Below, one piece after another: positions 47,881 through 58,479 of a stretch of 64,000 nt of DNA. This DNA is from Durusdinium trenchii (taxonomy: Eukaryota; Sar; Dinophyceae; Suessiales; Symbiodiniaceae): positions 30,917 through 94,916 of the forward strand of contig CAXAMN010013891.1 in the NCBI GenBank assembly GCA_963970005.1, written 5' to 3'. The first letter of the stretch is position 1. Each line of letters begins with the position of its first letter. A model generated the notes under the pieces. The model was not told the origin of the DNA, did not search any database, and saw only the letters and a list, made by a program, of their open reading frames with translations. The position numbers were made by a program, and so were the translations under genes.

Positions 47881-48500
47881 TGGGGTCTACGGTGGTGTAA
47901 TTTTTTTAAGTCTTTTTGTTTTTTTTAAAGGCCGCAAAACTAAAACAACTAAATATTTAGTTTTTTCTATTTTCTTTAAAGGCAGCAAAACTAAAACCAC
48001 TAAATATTTAGTTTTTTTAGTTTTTTTTAAAGGCCGCAAAACTAAAAACACTAAATATTTAGTTTTTGTATATTTTTTTTAGTAGTTTTAGAATTTCTAA
48101 ATACCAGGAAACCTTGAAACCTGAAGGATTTAGTTTTTTTAGTCTTTTTATTTTTTTTAGGGCCGCAAAACGAAAAAAACTAAATATTTAGTTTGTTTAG
48201 TTTTTTTAGTCTTTTTAGAATTTCTAATTACCTGGAAACCTTGAAACCTAAAGGATTTATTTTTTAGTTTTTTTAGAATTTCTAAATACCTGGAAACCTT
48301 GAAAAACCTTGAAACCTAAAGGATTTAGTTTTTTTTAGTTTTTTTAGTTTCTTTTTCTAAGGCCGCAAATTAAAACAACTAAATATTTAGGTTTTTTAGT
48401 TTTTTTGTTTTTTAAAGAGGCCGCAAAACTAAAAGGCCGCAAAACTAAAAAACTAAATATTCGTTTTTGTTTTTTTTAGAAGTTCTAAAAAACCTGGAAA
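47881..48500. repeat. AT-rich palindromic repeat array, right half (inverted marker)
   Basis: Same unit as 44990-45945. The long word now appears as the reverse complement (aatttctaaatacctggaaa followed by ccttgaaacctgaaggattt) near 48090, 48220, 48280 and 48485. aactaaatatttagtt palindromes recur near 47947, 47997, 48047, 48177 and 48377. Confidence 0.85.
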
Positions 48501-48504
48501 CCTT

Positions 48505-48925
48505 GAAACCTGAAGGGCTGAGCAATATCTCCCCTTTGGGGGTTAAAATGAAAGTAAAAAAAGCTATCCCCTTCGCGGGCTGAAATAAAATTCCACTTTG
48601 CGGGCTGATACAACATTTCCCCTTTGCGGGCTGAAATGTAATCAAATGAAGCTATCCCCTTCGCGGGCTGAGATAAAATTCCCCTTCGCGGGCTGAGCAA
48701 TATCTCCCCTTTGGGGGTTGACATGAAATTAAAAGAAGCTATCCCCTTCGCGGGCGAAGATAAATTCCCCTTCGCAGGCTGAAATAGAATCCCCCTTCAC
48801 GGGCTGAGCAACATTTTCCCTTTGCGGGCTGAAATGGAATCAATTGAAGCTACCCCCTTCGCGGGCCGATATAGACTTCACCTTTGCGGGCTGAAGTGGA
48901 TTGATATAAAGCTATCCCCTGGGAA
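48505..48925. repeat. CCCCTTCGCGGGCTGA tandem repeat
   Basis: A degenerate repeat of about 20-25 bp grouped into longer units of about 110-180 bp. Cores are ccccttcgcgggctga and ccctttgcgggctga, alternating with ctttgggggtt. It abuts the 5' end of the transposase remnant, so it may be a subterminal repeat of the element or simple spacer. Confidence 0.8.
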
Positions 48926-51851
48926 GCATTTGCTCAATATGATTTTAAACGGCGGTTCGCCACATATTGCATTGGAAAACGGTGAAGTTTGGGAGGACCT
49001 GCGGAGGTTATCCATTTATTTGCGCTGGATTGCGTGTTCTGTGCTGCCAGATGACTTTGTGGGTCTTCGTCAAGCAAGCAACAAGGGATTGGGTCCTAGA
49101 GACTTGGATCGAATTCTTGATGTCAAGGAAACCAAAGCATCTCTCTCTTCATTTCGACGGTGTGCGAATCAACGATGATTTGGAAGGCTTGAGTGATAAA
49201 GAGTCCCTTTTGAGACGGTGCGAGGAACATATTGAGAAGGAAACTGGGTTCAAAGTATCAGTGGCCGAAAAGCAACATTTGAATATGTTGGAACTCATCA
49301 GTCAATCTTCTTCCGACACGAGGGAAAACAAAGATGTGCCAGCAGCTTTTCTACAGGGTGAAAACAGTATTCTTTGTGGATTGTGGCGTGTGGTTGAGAG
49401 AAAAAATGCTGTACTAGAAGCAATGCAGACATGTTCAAGTCAAGAGATTACATACTTTGATGAACGCCGCCGGCGAACTTATAGGCAGTGCGCAAGCATG
49501 CTGAAGACTACGCTGACACCCGTTTATGGCTTACCAAGAGAGATTCCGAAAGAGTTGTTGCTGCACGTAGAATCTGAAGAAGGACCGGTATGTTTGTCGA
49601 TCAAACGACTGGAGCTGGTACATGATGCAGATTCAGATGCAAGCCTTGATATTTTCCATGGTGCAACAGCATATCGCTTGACATGGAACACGCTGAAATC
49701 AATGCTTGGAAAGGCAGCGGATGAGAGCTTGATTGTTTCATTCCTTCTAGGTCACGTGAAGGAAGAGCCAGACAGATCCGAAGCAGACGACTATGACGTG
49801 CTGCAGTTGACTCCAGATTGCCCACTTCTCATTGACGATGAAAATGAAATATATTTCCAAGATACCAATTTTCTTTACACGAGGAGAGAAACAACTTCGT
49901 TCAGATGATCGAAGAAAAGACTTTAGACATGGATTCGGATAGCTTCTACTCTTGCATGCTCTGCCCCGTAAATTTTGGGAGATTCGATTGCTTGCGGTCC
50001 ATGTGTCAAAGTGCCACACAGAATCAAACCAGTTCATTTGCACAGGAACAAAGCAAGTGAAGGTGATTTTATCTCTTTACGACAGTGACTGTTCTATGCG
50101 TCGACGTGGCTGCAACTATCTCAATCGGAGTTCGCTCTACTTTCGAGAAACGGTGAACCCTCCACTTCCAAACACGCGAAACCACATTGACCGGTATGTT
50201 CGTTTAGTGTTCACTGCACAAGGGCTCATCTATTGCAATGAAGAAGCAGTGGGTGTATCCCTGCTGGTACGCCGTGTGCTCAACATCTTCTACGACAAAT
50301 CCTTTGCAGAGCTTCTGTACAGAGAAATCATCTTGCATCACGCTAGCGTGACTTAGCTGCTTAGATATCAGGAAGCTGTTCATACGAAACGCTGTAAGTG
50401 TTATAGTGAAACTCTGCCCTTGAGGTGAAAAGTATTTGGGGTCGTCTTCACATGCGGGCGCTGGAGTCAGGGAGCGAACTCAGCAACCTCTACCCCACCC
50501 ACACACGTCACTGGTGGCCAATAGTAGAAGATCTTTTCCTCTGCGCCGCCTTCAACAACTTACAGCGTTCTTAGGTGTTGGCGCTTGAAGCAAACTCAGA
50601 GTTTGTGTACATCAGCATTGACGCAACATTGAAGGTGGCCATGGCCATCAAAGGACAGGCGAATTATCGAAGCAGTAAGGCTGTACGAGACGCAGCTTGC
50701 TTCGGTGATAATGAGGCTCTCCGGCGTGTGCTCACAATCAGGGGGAGAACTGGGGCAGTCTTAGCCATTAAGCTCATCAAGAGCGAGGAAGCAACGGAAA
50801 TAGCGCAATGCTTGGAAGAAGTTATGTCAGTGTCTGCGCGCAACCAGGTTCATTATCTGACCACTGATTCTCCGTCACACAAGCTGATGCAGCATTTGAA
50901 GGTTGTACTACCTAGCCTGAAAGGCATTTTGCTGGATTCTGTTCACCTGGCCATCGTGTACGAGTATGCCCAATGGCGAAAGCGTACACCGGGCTCCAAA
51001 GTCCTACGACGTCTCCTACATAGATTCACGCAAGTGGACTTTGCCCGACAACCTTCTGCATGGGGTCCCTTCTTTGATGGCAGCTATCCGCTCGAACTCA
51101 CCAGGGAGGAATCGCGCTGGCGGAGCCAAATCAAACATTGGACTCGATCAGAAAGTCACGCAAAAAACATTTTGGAGAAGATCGAGGTAGATGATAGCAA
51201 CAAGCCCATCTTGACTAGGGTAACTTTCATCGAGGGCATTGCAGCTATTTGCGCACTGCGCGCAAAAGAAGTCGAAAGAAAAGTGACAAGATACAACAAA
51301 GAGGTCCGGGGCGTCTTATGGAGTGCTTGTGCACCAGAACGCTTGGAGTGGTTGTTCAACAACCAACGAGCTCGGCATGCGATGTCGAACTCGCAAATTG
51401 CACTATTGCCCAGCGGCACTACAAGCAATGAGTCCCTCCACGCGGAGATCAACTCCTGGACCCGAGTCAATCGCGAAGTTCACAGAAGCACCCTGCACCT
51501 GAAATTGAACAGCATTTTTTTGGAAAACAGCTGGGCCACCACATCGCGACCTTCTATCCCCATGCAAGGCAAACACCAGAGGGGCTTCTGATCGCTCGCG
51601 GCGCTGCAGCGCCTCTTTGGGAGCAAGAACACTGGAACGCCAATTGCTTTATTCGGACCGAGCATGGGAAGAAAGCTCCAAAATCATCCTGTCCATTTCA
51701 CCGGTCTCGGCAAATTGAAGTTGCGAAAGTCCGTGCATGGAACCTCAAGAAGCCAGCGGCGACCAAAAGCCGAAGAAAGAAACGAACTCCGCACACCGTG
51801 CGTCGAGAATCTAATTTGCAGAGGGCCGGCGTCAAACGCAAGACCCTGTGA
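48925..51851 (+). pseudogene. decayed DDE-type transposase gene (dinoflagellate-specific element)
   Basis: The pieces run in the expected order but in different frames. About 48930-49075 encodes EDLRRLSIYLRWIACSVLPD. 49095-49908 continues with DWVLETWIEFLMSRKPKHLS and HFDGVRI. About 49930-50020 gives a C2H2-like finger split by a frame change (FYSCMLCPVNF, then HVSKCH). 50020-50353 ends at TAG, and LLRYQEAVHTKR follows the stop. 50575-51591 is the core, with FVYISIDATLK, YLTTDSPSHKLMQ, KGILLDSVHLA and GTTSNESLHAEINSW giving candidate Asp/Asp/Glu catalytic residues. A basic C-terminus in another frame (KSRRKKRTPHTVRR) stops at 51851. At least three frame changes, one internal stop and an insertion (50388-50569) make it non-functional. 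Codon use and AT content differ from the genes at 1-43 kb. The family assignment comes from the spacing of the catalytic residues and from recalled dinoflagellate homologues. Confidence 0.75.
50388..50569. mobile_element. small inverted-repeat (MITE-like) insertion in the transposase gene
   Basis: Bounded by the perfect 12-bp inverted repeat aacgctgtaagt (50388-50399) and acttacagcgtt (50558-50569). It separates HTKR from VLALEANSEF, which would be adjacent in the protein. No clear target-site duplication was seen. Because the ends contain gtaagt and acag, the segment could also be spliced out as a GT-AG intron. Confidence 0.6.
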
Positions 51852-52416
51852 AGCCATCAGCAGCGACAACGAGCATCTGCCTGCCAGCAGAAAAAAAGCG
51901 TTGGCCTGGTCTTACAACGGGGAACAGCAGAGGGTAGGATCCGAAACTAAGCAATGTTAACATGACCTTGCAAGGCATGCAATTAGTAAGTTTATATAGG
52001 CTAGCATTGAAAGGCGGTCAAGGCCAAAGGAGATCCTTGATGTGCTAATGCATGTCGCGTCTCAGTCTGTCTATTGCTAGCCCCTGCGTGCTCATGTGAG
52101 AAGCATAGCGCCGAAGCTGCTATGTTTTATCAGGTCCGCACAGGTGGCTGAGTTCCTGCATAGGTACTGACGTATTACTGAGCAACGTTAGAAACCCAAA
52201 ATATCAAAGACGCAACAAGACTTGGGTGCCAAAGTGCACCGGACCGTGCAAAAGTGCATGTACGTGATACTGAGCAATATTGGAAACCAAAACAGGCGAA
52301 CGCAGAAAAAGATCTAGACGCCAAAGTGCACCGGATCAGGCAAACATGTAGTAACCTGTTACTGAACTTACTAGACACAAAAAGACATGGCTGCCAAAGT
52401 GCACCGGGTCACGTTG

Positions 52417-52448
<32 letters not shown>

Positions 52449-52571
52449 GGTGGTGTTGGTGGTGTTGTTGTTCTTGTTGTGACGGTTGCTTTTCTTCCTA
52501 GGTCCTATTGCTTTGTAACCTCGTCTGTTCCAATTGCATCTGTTTCAGCTACTACCTGTGCTCACTTTGTT
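51852..52571. repeat. ~90-bp tandem repeat and GTT/GGT microsatellite
   Basis: From 52172 to about 52412 three degenerate copies end in gccaaagtgcaccgg (near 52231, 52322 and 52396). They are followed by (GTT)n changing to (GGT)n at about 52410-52470. Nothing else is seen between the transposase stop and this array. Confidence 0.75.
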
Positions 52572-54045
52572 TAAAGTCATGTAGAAAGGCATGGAAACGA
52601 CATGTGTGAAGCACAGCGATCCACGACGTCCGTGATTGGTCCCGATCCTCTTGGACATCCTCTCGAGAGTTTCCCGGCCTAGTGAGGCAGGGCAAGTACT
52701 GAGCTATATGGAGTTAACCGAAAGTCTGGGACCTGTCCACAAGAAGGTTTTCTTACTTCATTAAACTTTAAGCATCATCCATGACGCTGTGTCTTTGGTG
52801 TAGACCTGGATGAACGACTTTGTAGTGTACAGATATGTTATGGAAATGCTATTTCCATGTAAACACTCCATATCAGATTTGAATTCTTTTTTGGCATGTG
52901 CTTCCTGATGTAGCGGTTCGAATTTTGACTTGAACGATTCACACCCCCGAATCATAGCTCAAATCATATTCCTCAAAAGGTAGGTGTAAGAACTAGGTGT
53001 TAAGATGAATCTTCTGGTTGATCTTAATGCCCTGTAGATGTCCATGAACCAATGGTTACAACCTTGTGATCCACCGCACCACCTATTCGATCTTTCCAGC
53101 CGGACTACGGTAAAAAGAAGTACACAGTACACATCCATTTCATTCTCTCGGACATCAACTTCGTCTGCTCGTTGCGCGAGGAACTGGTCATGGTGGCCTC
53201 AAGGTAAAGATGCAGCTGGGCCATATCTTTTATAGAGTCAATCGCAAACACACCTGTGCAAAAACACACACATATTTGCTGAGACAGTGACAATTTTTCG
53301 GTGAGCACATGTCCAAGTTCTATGTCTCGGCAATAGCAGTGACGGTGTTGTCTTGTTGTTGAGACCTACGTGAACACCAAAGGACACAGGTTGGCCGGCG
53401 GAACGTTCTTGGACCAGAAGTTGGCAAGACTGGCATTGGCAAAAAGCCACTGGTACATGATTAGGGAAACATCGTTGATTGGGCGAGTTTTCGTCCCTCA
53501 GACTAATGAATCACAGGGCTTCGACTGCTTCTGCAAAGGGGTTTGCCTATGGCGCAAACTTATTTTGTAATCAAATGTATAAAAGCAATACCTGATGTGA
53601 CTCTAATGCGAACCGGTCACAAGAACGATACTTTCAAACTATTATACCTTTTAGTGACGTTAGAATGTGCGTGTTCATTTATCATTAGACAGTTAAAAGG
53701 AGTTGGAAAGGAACCGGTCAAAACCAATATTCCAAATACAAACGATAATGCAAGTGGAAACGAAGACCACATCATATCATTCATCATTATGTCGAATTTA
53801 ATCCAATGATTTTTTGTTGCGGGGACGAAGGATCGTTCACGAAGTCCTGCCCCGCAGCCCGGCAAAAGACGTGTGATCGTATCACACTTCCAACTCTCTT
53901 CTGAACGTATCCGAAGAGAATTGGAGAAGTACGGCTACCTGTCTGCGTTTCACCGTCTCAGTGGAGAGTTTTGGGGCGCCTGTTAAAGATAGAAAACCTT
54001 CTCATGTGGCTAAAGATGGTTTTTCTCTGCGTACCTATCCGACCT
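52572..54045. other. no gene recognised
   Basis: AT-leaning spacer without recognisable exons. Short frames such as 53617-53865 (minus) lack motifs. Confidence 0.45.
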
Positions 54046-54049
54046 CAGA

Positions 54050-54416
54050 ATGCAATGCAATGCGTTGTCGAAGTCGCAAATTGCACTATTGCCCAGCGGC
54101 GCTACAAGCAACGAGCCCCTCCACGCGGAGATCAACTCCTGGACCCGAGTCAATCGCGAATTTCACAGAAGCACCCTGCGCCTGAAATTGAACATCATGT
54201 GTTTTGGAAAACAGCTGGGCCACCACATCGCGACCTTCTATCCCCGTGCAAGGCAAACACCAGATGGTCTCTGCCTGAAAGTGATGACCTCGAGCCACCA
54301 ACCTACTGGTGACGAACCCCAACCTAATAACAGCAGCGGCAGACAAAACGCCAAACAAGCAGGGAGACAAGAAGGAAGGAAGGAAGGAAGCAAGCAAGGA
54401 AGGAGGAGAGGAAGGA

Positions 54417-54447
<31 letters not shown>

Positions 54448-54960
54448 GAGATCAACTCCTGGACCCGAGTCAATCGCGCATTTCACAGAAGCACCCTGCA
54501 CCTGAAATTGAACATCATGTGTTTTGGAGAACAGCTAGGCCACCACATCGCGACCTTCTATCCCCATGCAAGGCAAACACCAGATGGTCTCTGCCTGAAA
54601 GTGATGATCTCTAGCCACCAACCTACTTGTGACGAACCCCAGCCTTGTATCAGCAGCGGCAGACAAAACGCCGATCACAGCAGACAAGCGGGGAGACAAG
54701 AAGGAAGGAAGGAAGCAAGGAAGGAAGAGAAGAAGGAAATATAGAAAGAAAGGAGATCAACTCCTGGACCCGAGTCAATCGCGAATTTCAAAGAAGCACC
54801 CTGCACCTGAAATTGAACATCATGTGTTTTGGAAAACAGCTGGGCCACCGCATCGCGACCTTCTATCCCCATACAAGGCAAACACCAGATGGTCTCTGCC
54901 TGAAAGCGATGACTTCTAGCCACTAACCTACTGGTGACGAACCCCAACCGAATAACACTG
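54050..54960 (+). pseudogene. three tandem copies of the transposase 3' end with purine tracts
   Basis: Each copy restarts at gagatcaactcctggacccg (54128, 54448, 54753), which encodes INSWTRVNR as in the main gene at 51447. Each continues through LKLNIMCFG and HHIATFYP to PDGLCLK, followed by a conserved gacgaaccccaacc... tail. Copies 1 and 2 are followed by purine-rich tracts of ggaagg, gaaa and aagg repeats that lead straight into the next copy. Only copy 1 retains the upstream SGATSNEPLHAE. Spacing is about 320 and 305 bp. These are non-coding fragments. Confidence 0.8.
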
Positions 54961-55199
54961 GCGTGTAAACTACTAGTGATTTCCTCTAACCCTATCTCAT
55001 GCTTCTTTTGCTTGGGTCTTTCGTTCTATCTGAAGCAACATGACTTTCGACTTGTTGGTTGCGAAGTTTTTTTTTGCGCGGAAGGTGAAATCGTATCGTG
55101 GGCAGACCGAGGGAGCTTCGCAAGAGCAAGCTTCAGAAAGCATCTTGACGCTGCCCAGGCTATCGAGGAATTTCAGCATGGCTTAGTACAATTCGCCTA

Positions 55200-56050
55200 A
55201 GCGAAAGCGGCCCAAAACAGAGCGCGTGCCCAGGTGAGAACCCTCCATGTGTTTCGCTTGAAGTCCGCCGTGTACGGTGCTCGCTCTCAAAGTCGTGAAG
55301 AGTTTGGAAACAAAGTGCCGGCTGCGGGAGCCAACAGCTGTCAGGCTAATGAGAAAAACTGTACACGTCAGGGACTCAGAGGAACTCTTAGCATTTTGGC
55401 CTGAAGGCTCTTCCTTAGCAGTTTGCGTGTCAAAGACAACTCTAGTTCGCTGGAAGGCCGCCGTGTACAGAGCTCGCTCTCAAAGTCGTGAAGAGATTGC
55501 AAACGAAATGTCAGCGGTATAGAGCCAATAGCTGTCAGACCAATGATTAAAAACTCTACACTTCAGTGACTAAGAGGAACTCTTAGCACGTTGGCCTGAA
55601 GGCTCTTCCTTCCACAATTTGCGTGTCAAAGACACCTCAGTTCGCTGGAAGGCCGCCGTGTACAGCGCTCGCTCTTAAAGTCGGGAAGAGTTTGCAAACG
55701 AAACGTCAGCGTTATAGAGCCAATAGCTGTCAGATCCATGATTAAAAAACTCTACACTTCAGTGACTAAGAGGAACTCTTAGCACGTTGACCTCGAAGGC
55801 TCTTCCTTCCATAATTTGCGTGTCAAAGACATCTCCGTTCGCTTGAAGTTTGCCGTGTACAGCGCTCGCTCTTAAAGTCGTGAAGAGTTTGCAAACGAAA
55901 CGTCAGCGGCATGGCGCCAATAGCTGTCAGATCAATGATTAAAAAACTCTACACTTCAGTGACTAAGAGGAACTCTTAGCACCTTGGCCTTGAAGGCTTG
56001 TAGCGAATCCTGTGCGATGGGCCGTTTGAATAAAGATCTGTAGCCGTCAG
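55200..56050. repeat. ~195-bp satellite, four to five copies
   Basis: The phrase gccgtgtac(a/g)..gctcgctct starts at 55267, 55460, 55655 and 55852 (periods 193, 195 and 197 bp). The unit also holds aaagtcgtgaagag, agctgtcag and aggaactcttagcac. A degenerate half copy ends near 56090. It is close to a nucleosomal length. No RNA gene was recognised in the unit. Confidence 0.9.
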
Positions 56051-56154
56051 GTCGGTGACTAAGAGAAACTGTCTTGGCACTTTGGCCTTCAGTGGGTTGA
56101 CATTGTCTCAAATTGGCGGAAGGGAGATCGGTATATTATACGTAAAGGTCCCCC

Positions 56155-56235
56155 CCACACATATATATATATATACAGTATCAATATATAATATATATAT
56201 ATATATATACAGTATCAATATATATATATATACAC
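56155..56235. repeat. (TA)n microsatellite
   Basis: TA runs interrupted by two cagtatcaatata motifs, immediately before the right direct repeat. Confidence 0.9.
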
Positions 56236-56239
56236 GCAA

Positions 56240-56506
56240 AAATACACAATGTGCATGATCAATGCAAAACTTAGAGATGAACGCAGCATGAAGTGGATGA
56301 AAAGTACATAGACAAGTTTCTGTAATCACTTTATTTTTGGACTCTTACAAATTCTTTATCACTCTATTTTTGGACCTTCTTGTAGATGGTTTGCATGCAT
56401 TGCTGGATATATTTTTCGATCCCCTTGAAGTTGTACATTTTGGAGGGGGCCAAATTGTACTACTTTGCAAGCACGTTGTGCAATAAACTACACGTTTGCA
56501 GCCATC
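56240..56506 (+). repeat. right direct repeat of the AT-rich block
   Basis: Shares with 44577-44805 the segments acacaatgtgcatgatc plus aaaacttagagatgaacgca, then atcactctatttttggacc, then atatttttcgatccccttga with ttgtacat and caataaactac. The orientation is the same but the order is rotated. Confidence 0.75.
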
Positions 56507-57405
56507 TGACGCCTATGCTACTGTAAACAACCATACAATTCCAACCAGCTGATGCAATCGTGAAAGATTTATAGTACGGCATAGACTGTTGAGAGGAGTC
56601 GTTTGTTTGCCTTTCAAGGACCTAGTGATGCAAATTGCACGACTATGAGAAATAGAGTCAGACATAGATGATATGTGAAAACCATGTGTTTTCTATGTCT
56701 TCTCCCATTCCCACTCGTCTCCCAGACGCACCTCATGATGCAGGATATGCATTTCCGTTCCCAAACGAACTTCCCCGTTGGATAAAGGCACTGGTCACCG
56801 TTTAGCGCTTCAGCACCTTTGGTGCGGGCGGATTTCTATTGGGGACAGAAGCAAGCTTTTCGGCCATAGAAACTTGAAATGTGACTTCTGAACTTCAGCT
56901 GCAACTGATGCAGCCTGGCGCCACATCTACTTTTTGACGAAGGTAATGGTTGGGTCATAAAACCATTTTCCCAGCGTTCATGGCACCTCATGTCATCCTC
57001 CGACCGCGACCTAGTTCCGAACATAGCAACTGACTGGAAGGTTTTGACGATGATGTTTCTTTACTGTTGACCGCAGGTGACGGGAACCAACAGAGGAGTG
57101 ACACGTTCGTGACGTGTTTGTCGTCAGAGCGGCGTGGAGGCTATTCATTGAGAGAGTTTTGGTTGGCCAAAAATCCCGTTGCGACCACCACCGTTTGCTC
57201 AACGATTGGAATGATTCGAACCAAGTTGGGTTGAACCGGGTCCTTGTGTTCTGAACTTCCAAAGAGAGCTGTTCCTAAGCACGTTTTTTTTCTTTCACGC
57301 GTGTCTTGGTAGGTGGCGCTACTTGCACCACATTTTGGAGGCCCTAGTCTATAGTCATGCAAATCTCCTCAAAACACAGACCTGGAAAACACATCACTTC
57401 ATCTC
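56507..57405. other. no gene recognised
   Basis: Transition from the AT-rich block back to normal composition. No motif-bearing frame is seen. A Phe/Met-rich minus frame at 56836-57024 is considered chance. Confidence 0.45.
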
Positions 57406-57407
57406 CT

Positions 57408-57572
57408 CCTCCCCCAACAAAAACTCCTTGGATGCCCCCAACCGCCGCTGGCAGCGGCTCGTGCGCGGATCGCAGGCGCTGGCAGCGGCTCGTGCGCGGC
57501 GGTCCAGGCACCGAGGGGACGACCCCGTCGGTGGGGTCGGTGGAGTTGCGCGGTGGATGAGCTCGGGGTCTT
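57408..57572 (+). CDS. exon-like segment with internal duplication, unknown product
   Basis: A GC-rich frame reading NSLDAPNRRWQRLVRG and then SQALAAARARR. The 19-bp word ggcagcggctcgtgcgcgg is directly duplicated (about 57451 and 57480), shifting Arg/Ala-rich residues. No family was recognised, and the other two frames are also open. Confidence 0.2.
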
Positions 57573-58126
57573 AGAGCCTTGGAGGGACCAGGTCGGACTG
57601 ACCCTTGAGATGAACCTTGGAAGGTCGGAAGATGGAGTGAAGTGAAGTGGAAGAACTGACGAAGTGAGAACCGCCAGGTCGGACGGTCCGCTGTTTGGCT
57701 CAATTGAATTCAATTGACACAAAATAGGGAAGCTAGCAAAAGGTGACTAACACTAGGGCAGGGCTACTCTCGAATAGGTTCCAGATCGAACACTTACGTG
57801 CGTAAAGAGGCGTTTGATGGATGGAGCCAAGAAAACCCTTGCTCGGCTTGAAATGCAATTTTGGAGTGATCACCAAGTTTGCAAGAAACACAACAGAGTC
57901 CGGTTTCCCGGCCTACAAAAGACTTTGTCAGCATGCTGTCCATTGAGTAAAACCCCCCATCAAACCATGGTTGGAGTTGTAATGCTCCTTGCAATGTGGC
58001 GGTTGGAAGGTCCTGAATTCTGCAGCCGCCGGCGGGGTCCATAAGCTTGATGGGGGCAGATGGTAGAGGATTTCTTTCATCAACAGTAGGCACAAACTAT
58101 CCTCTGCATCTTCCGACTGTCCCGCG

Positions 58127-58270
58127 ATGGTCGATCTAGTTCGGATTCGGCTGGAGTCGCTCGCCCGACTGGTGCTTCGCCAGAAGCTCTCGCTGCCCCA
58201 GCTTTTCTGGGTGCCTGCGCACCTGGACATGTGCACGCTGGCTTGTGCTGCATCACTTGTCATCACGGAT
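58127..58270 (+). CDS. exon-like segment, unknown product
   Basis: The frame from an ATG at 58127 reads LVRIRLESLARLVLRQKLSL, then LPQLFWVPAHLDMC. It is an amphipathic helical pattern like a HEAT/ARM repeat. GC-rich, with no clear acceptor. It could be exon sequence or chance. Confidence 0.25.
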
Positions 58271-58479
58271 GATTTGGTGGAAGAACAACATCTTCCAGAG
58301 ACTGCAGGGATGACCAGGGCAATGTTTGAGACTGGATGGGCTCTTCATGGGGGCCACCTTCCACTGCACCGTCTCAAAATGCCTGGCTCCTTGAGCCGCT
58401 TCGTGTTCCGCTTTGGGTCGAAAAAAGGTTCTTCGATTCATCCAAAAAAGCCCGCGCAGGGCATCTTGTAGCCCATCCC

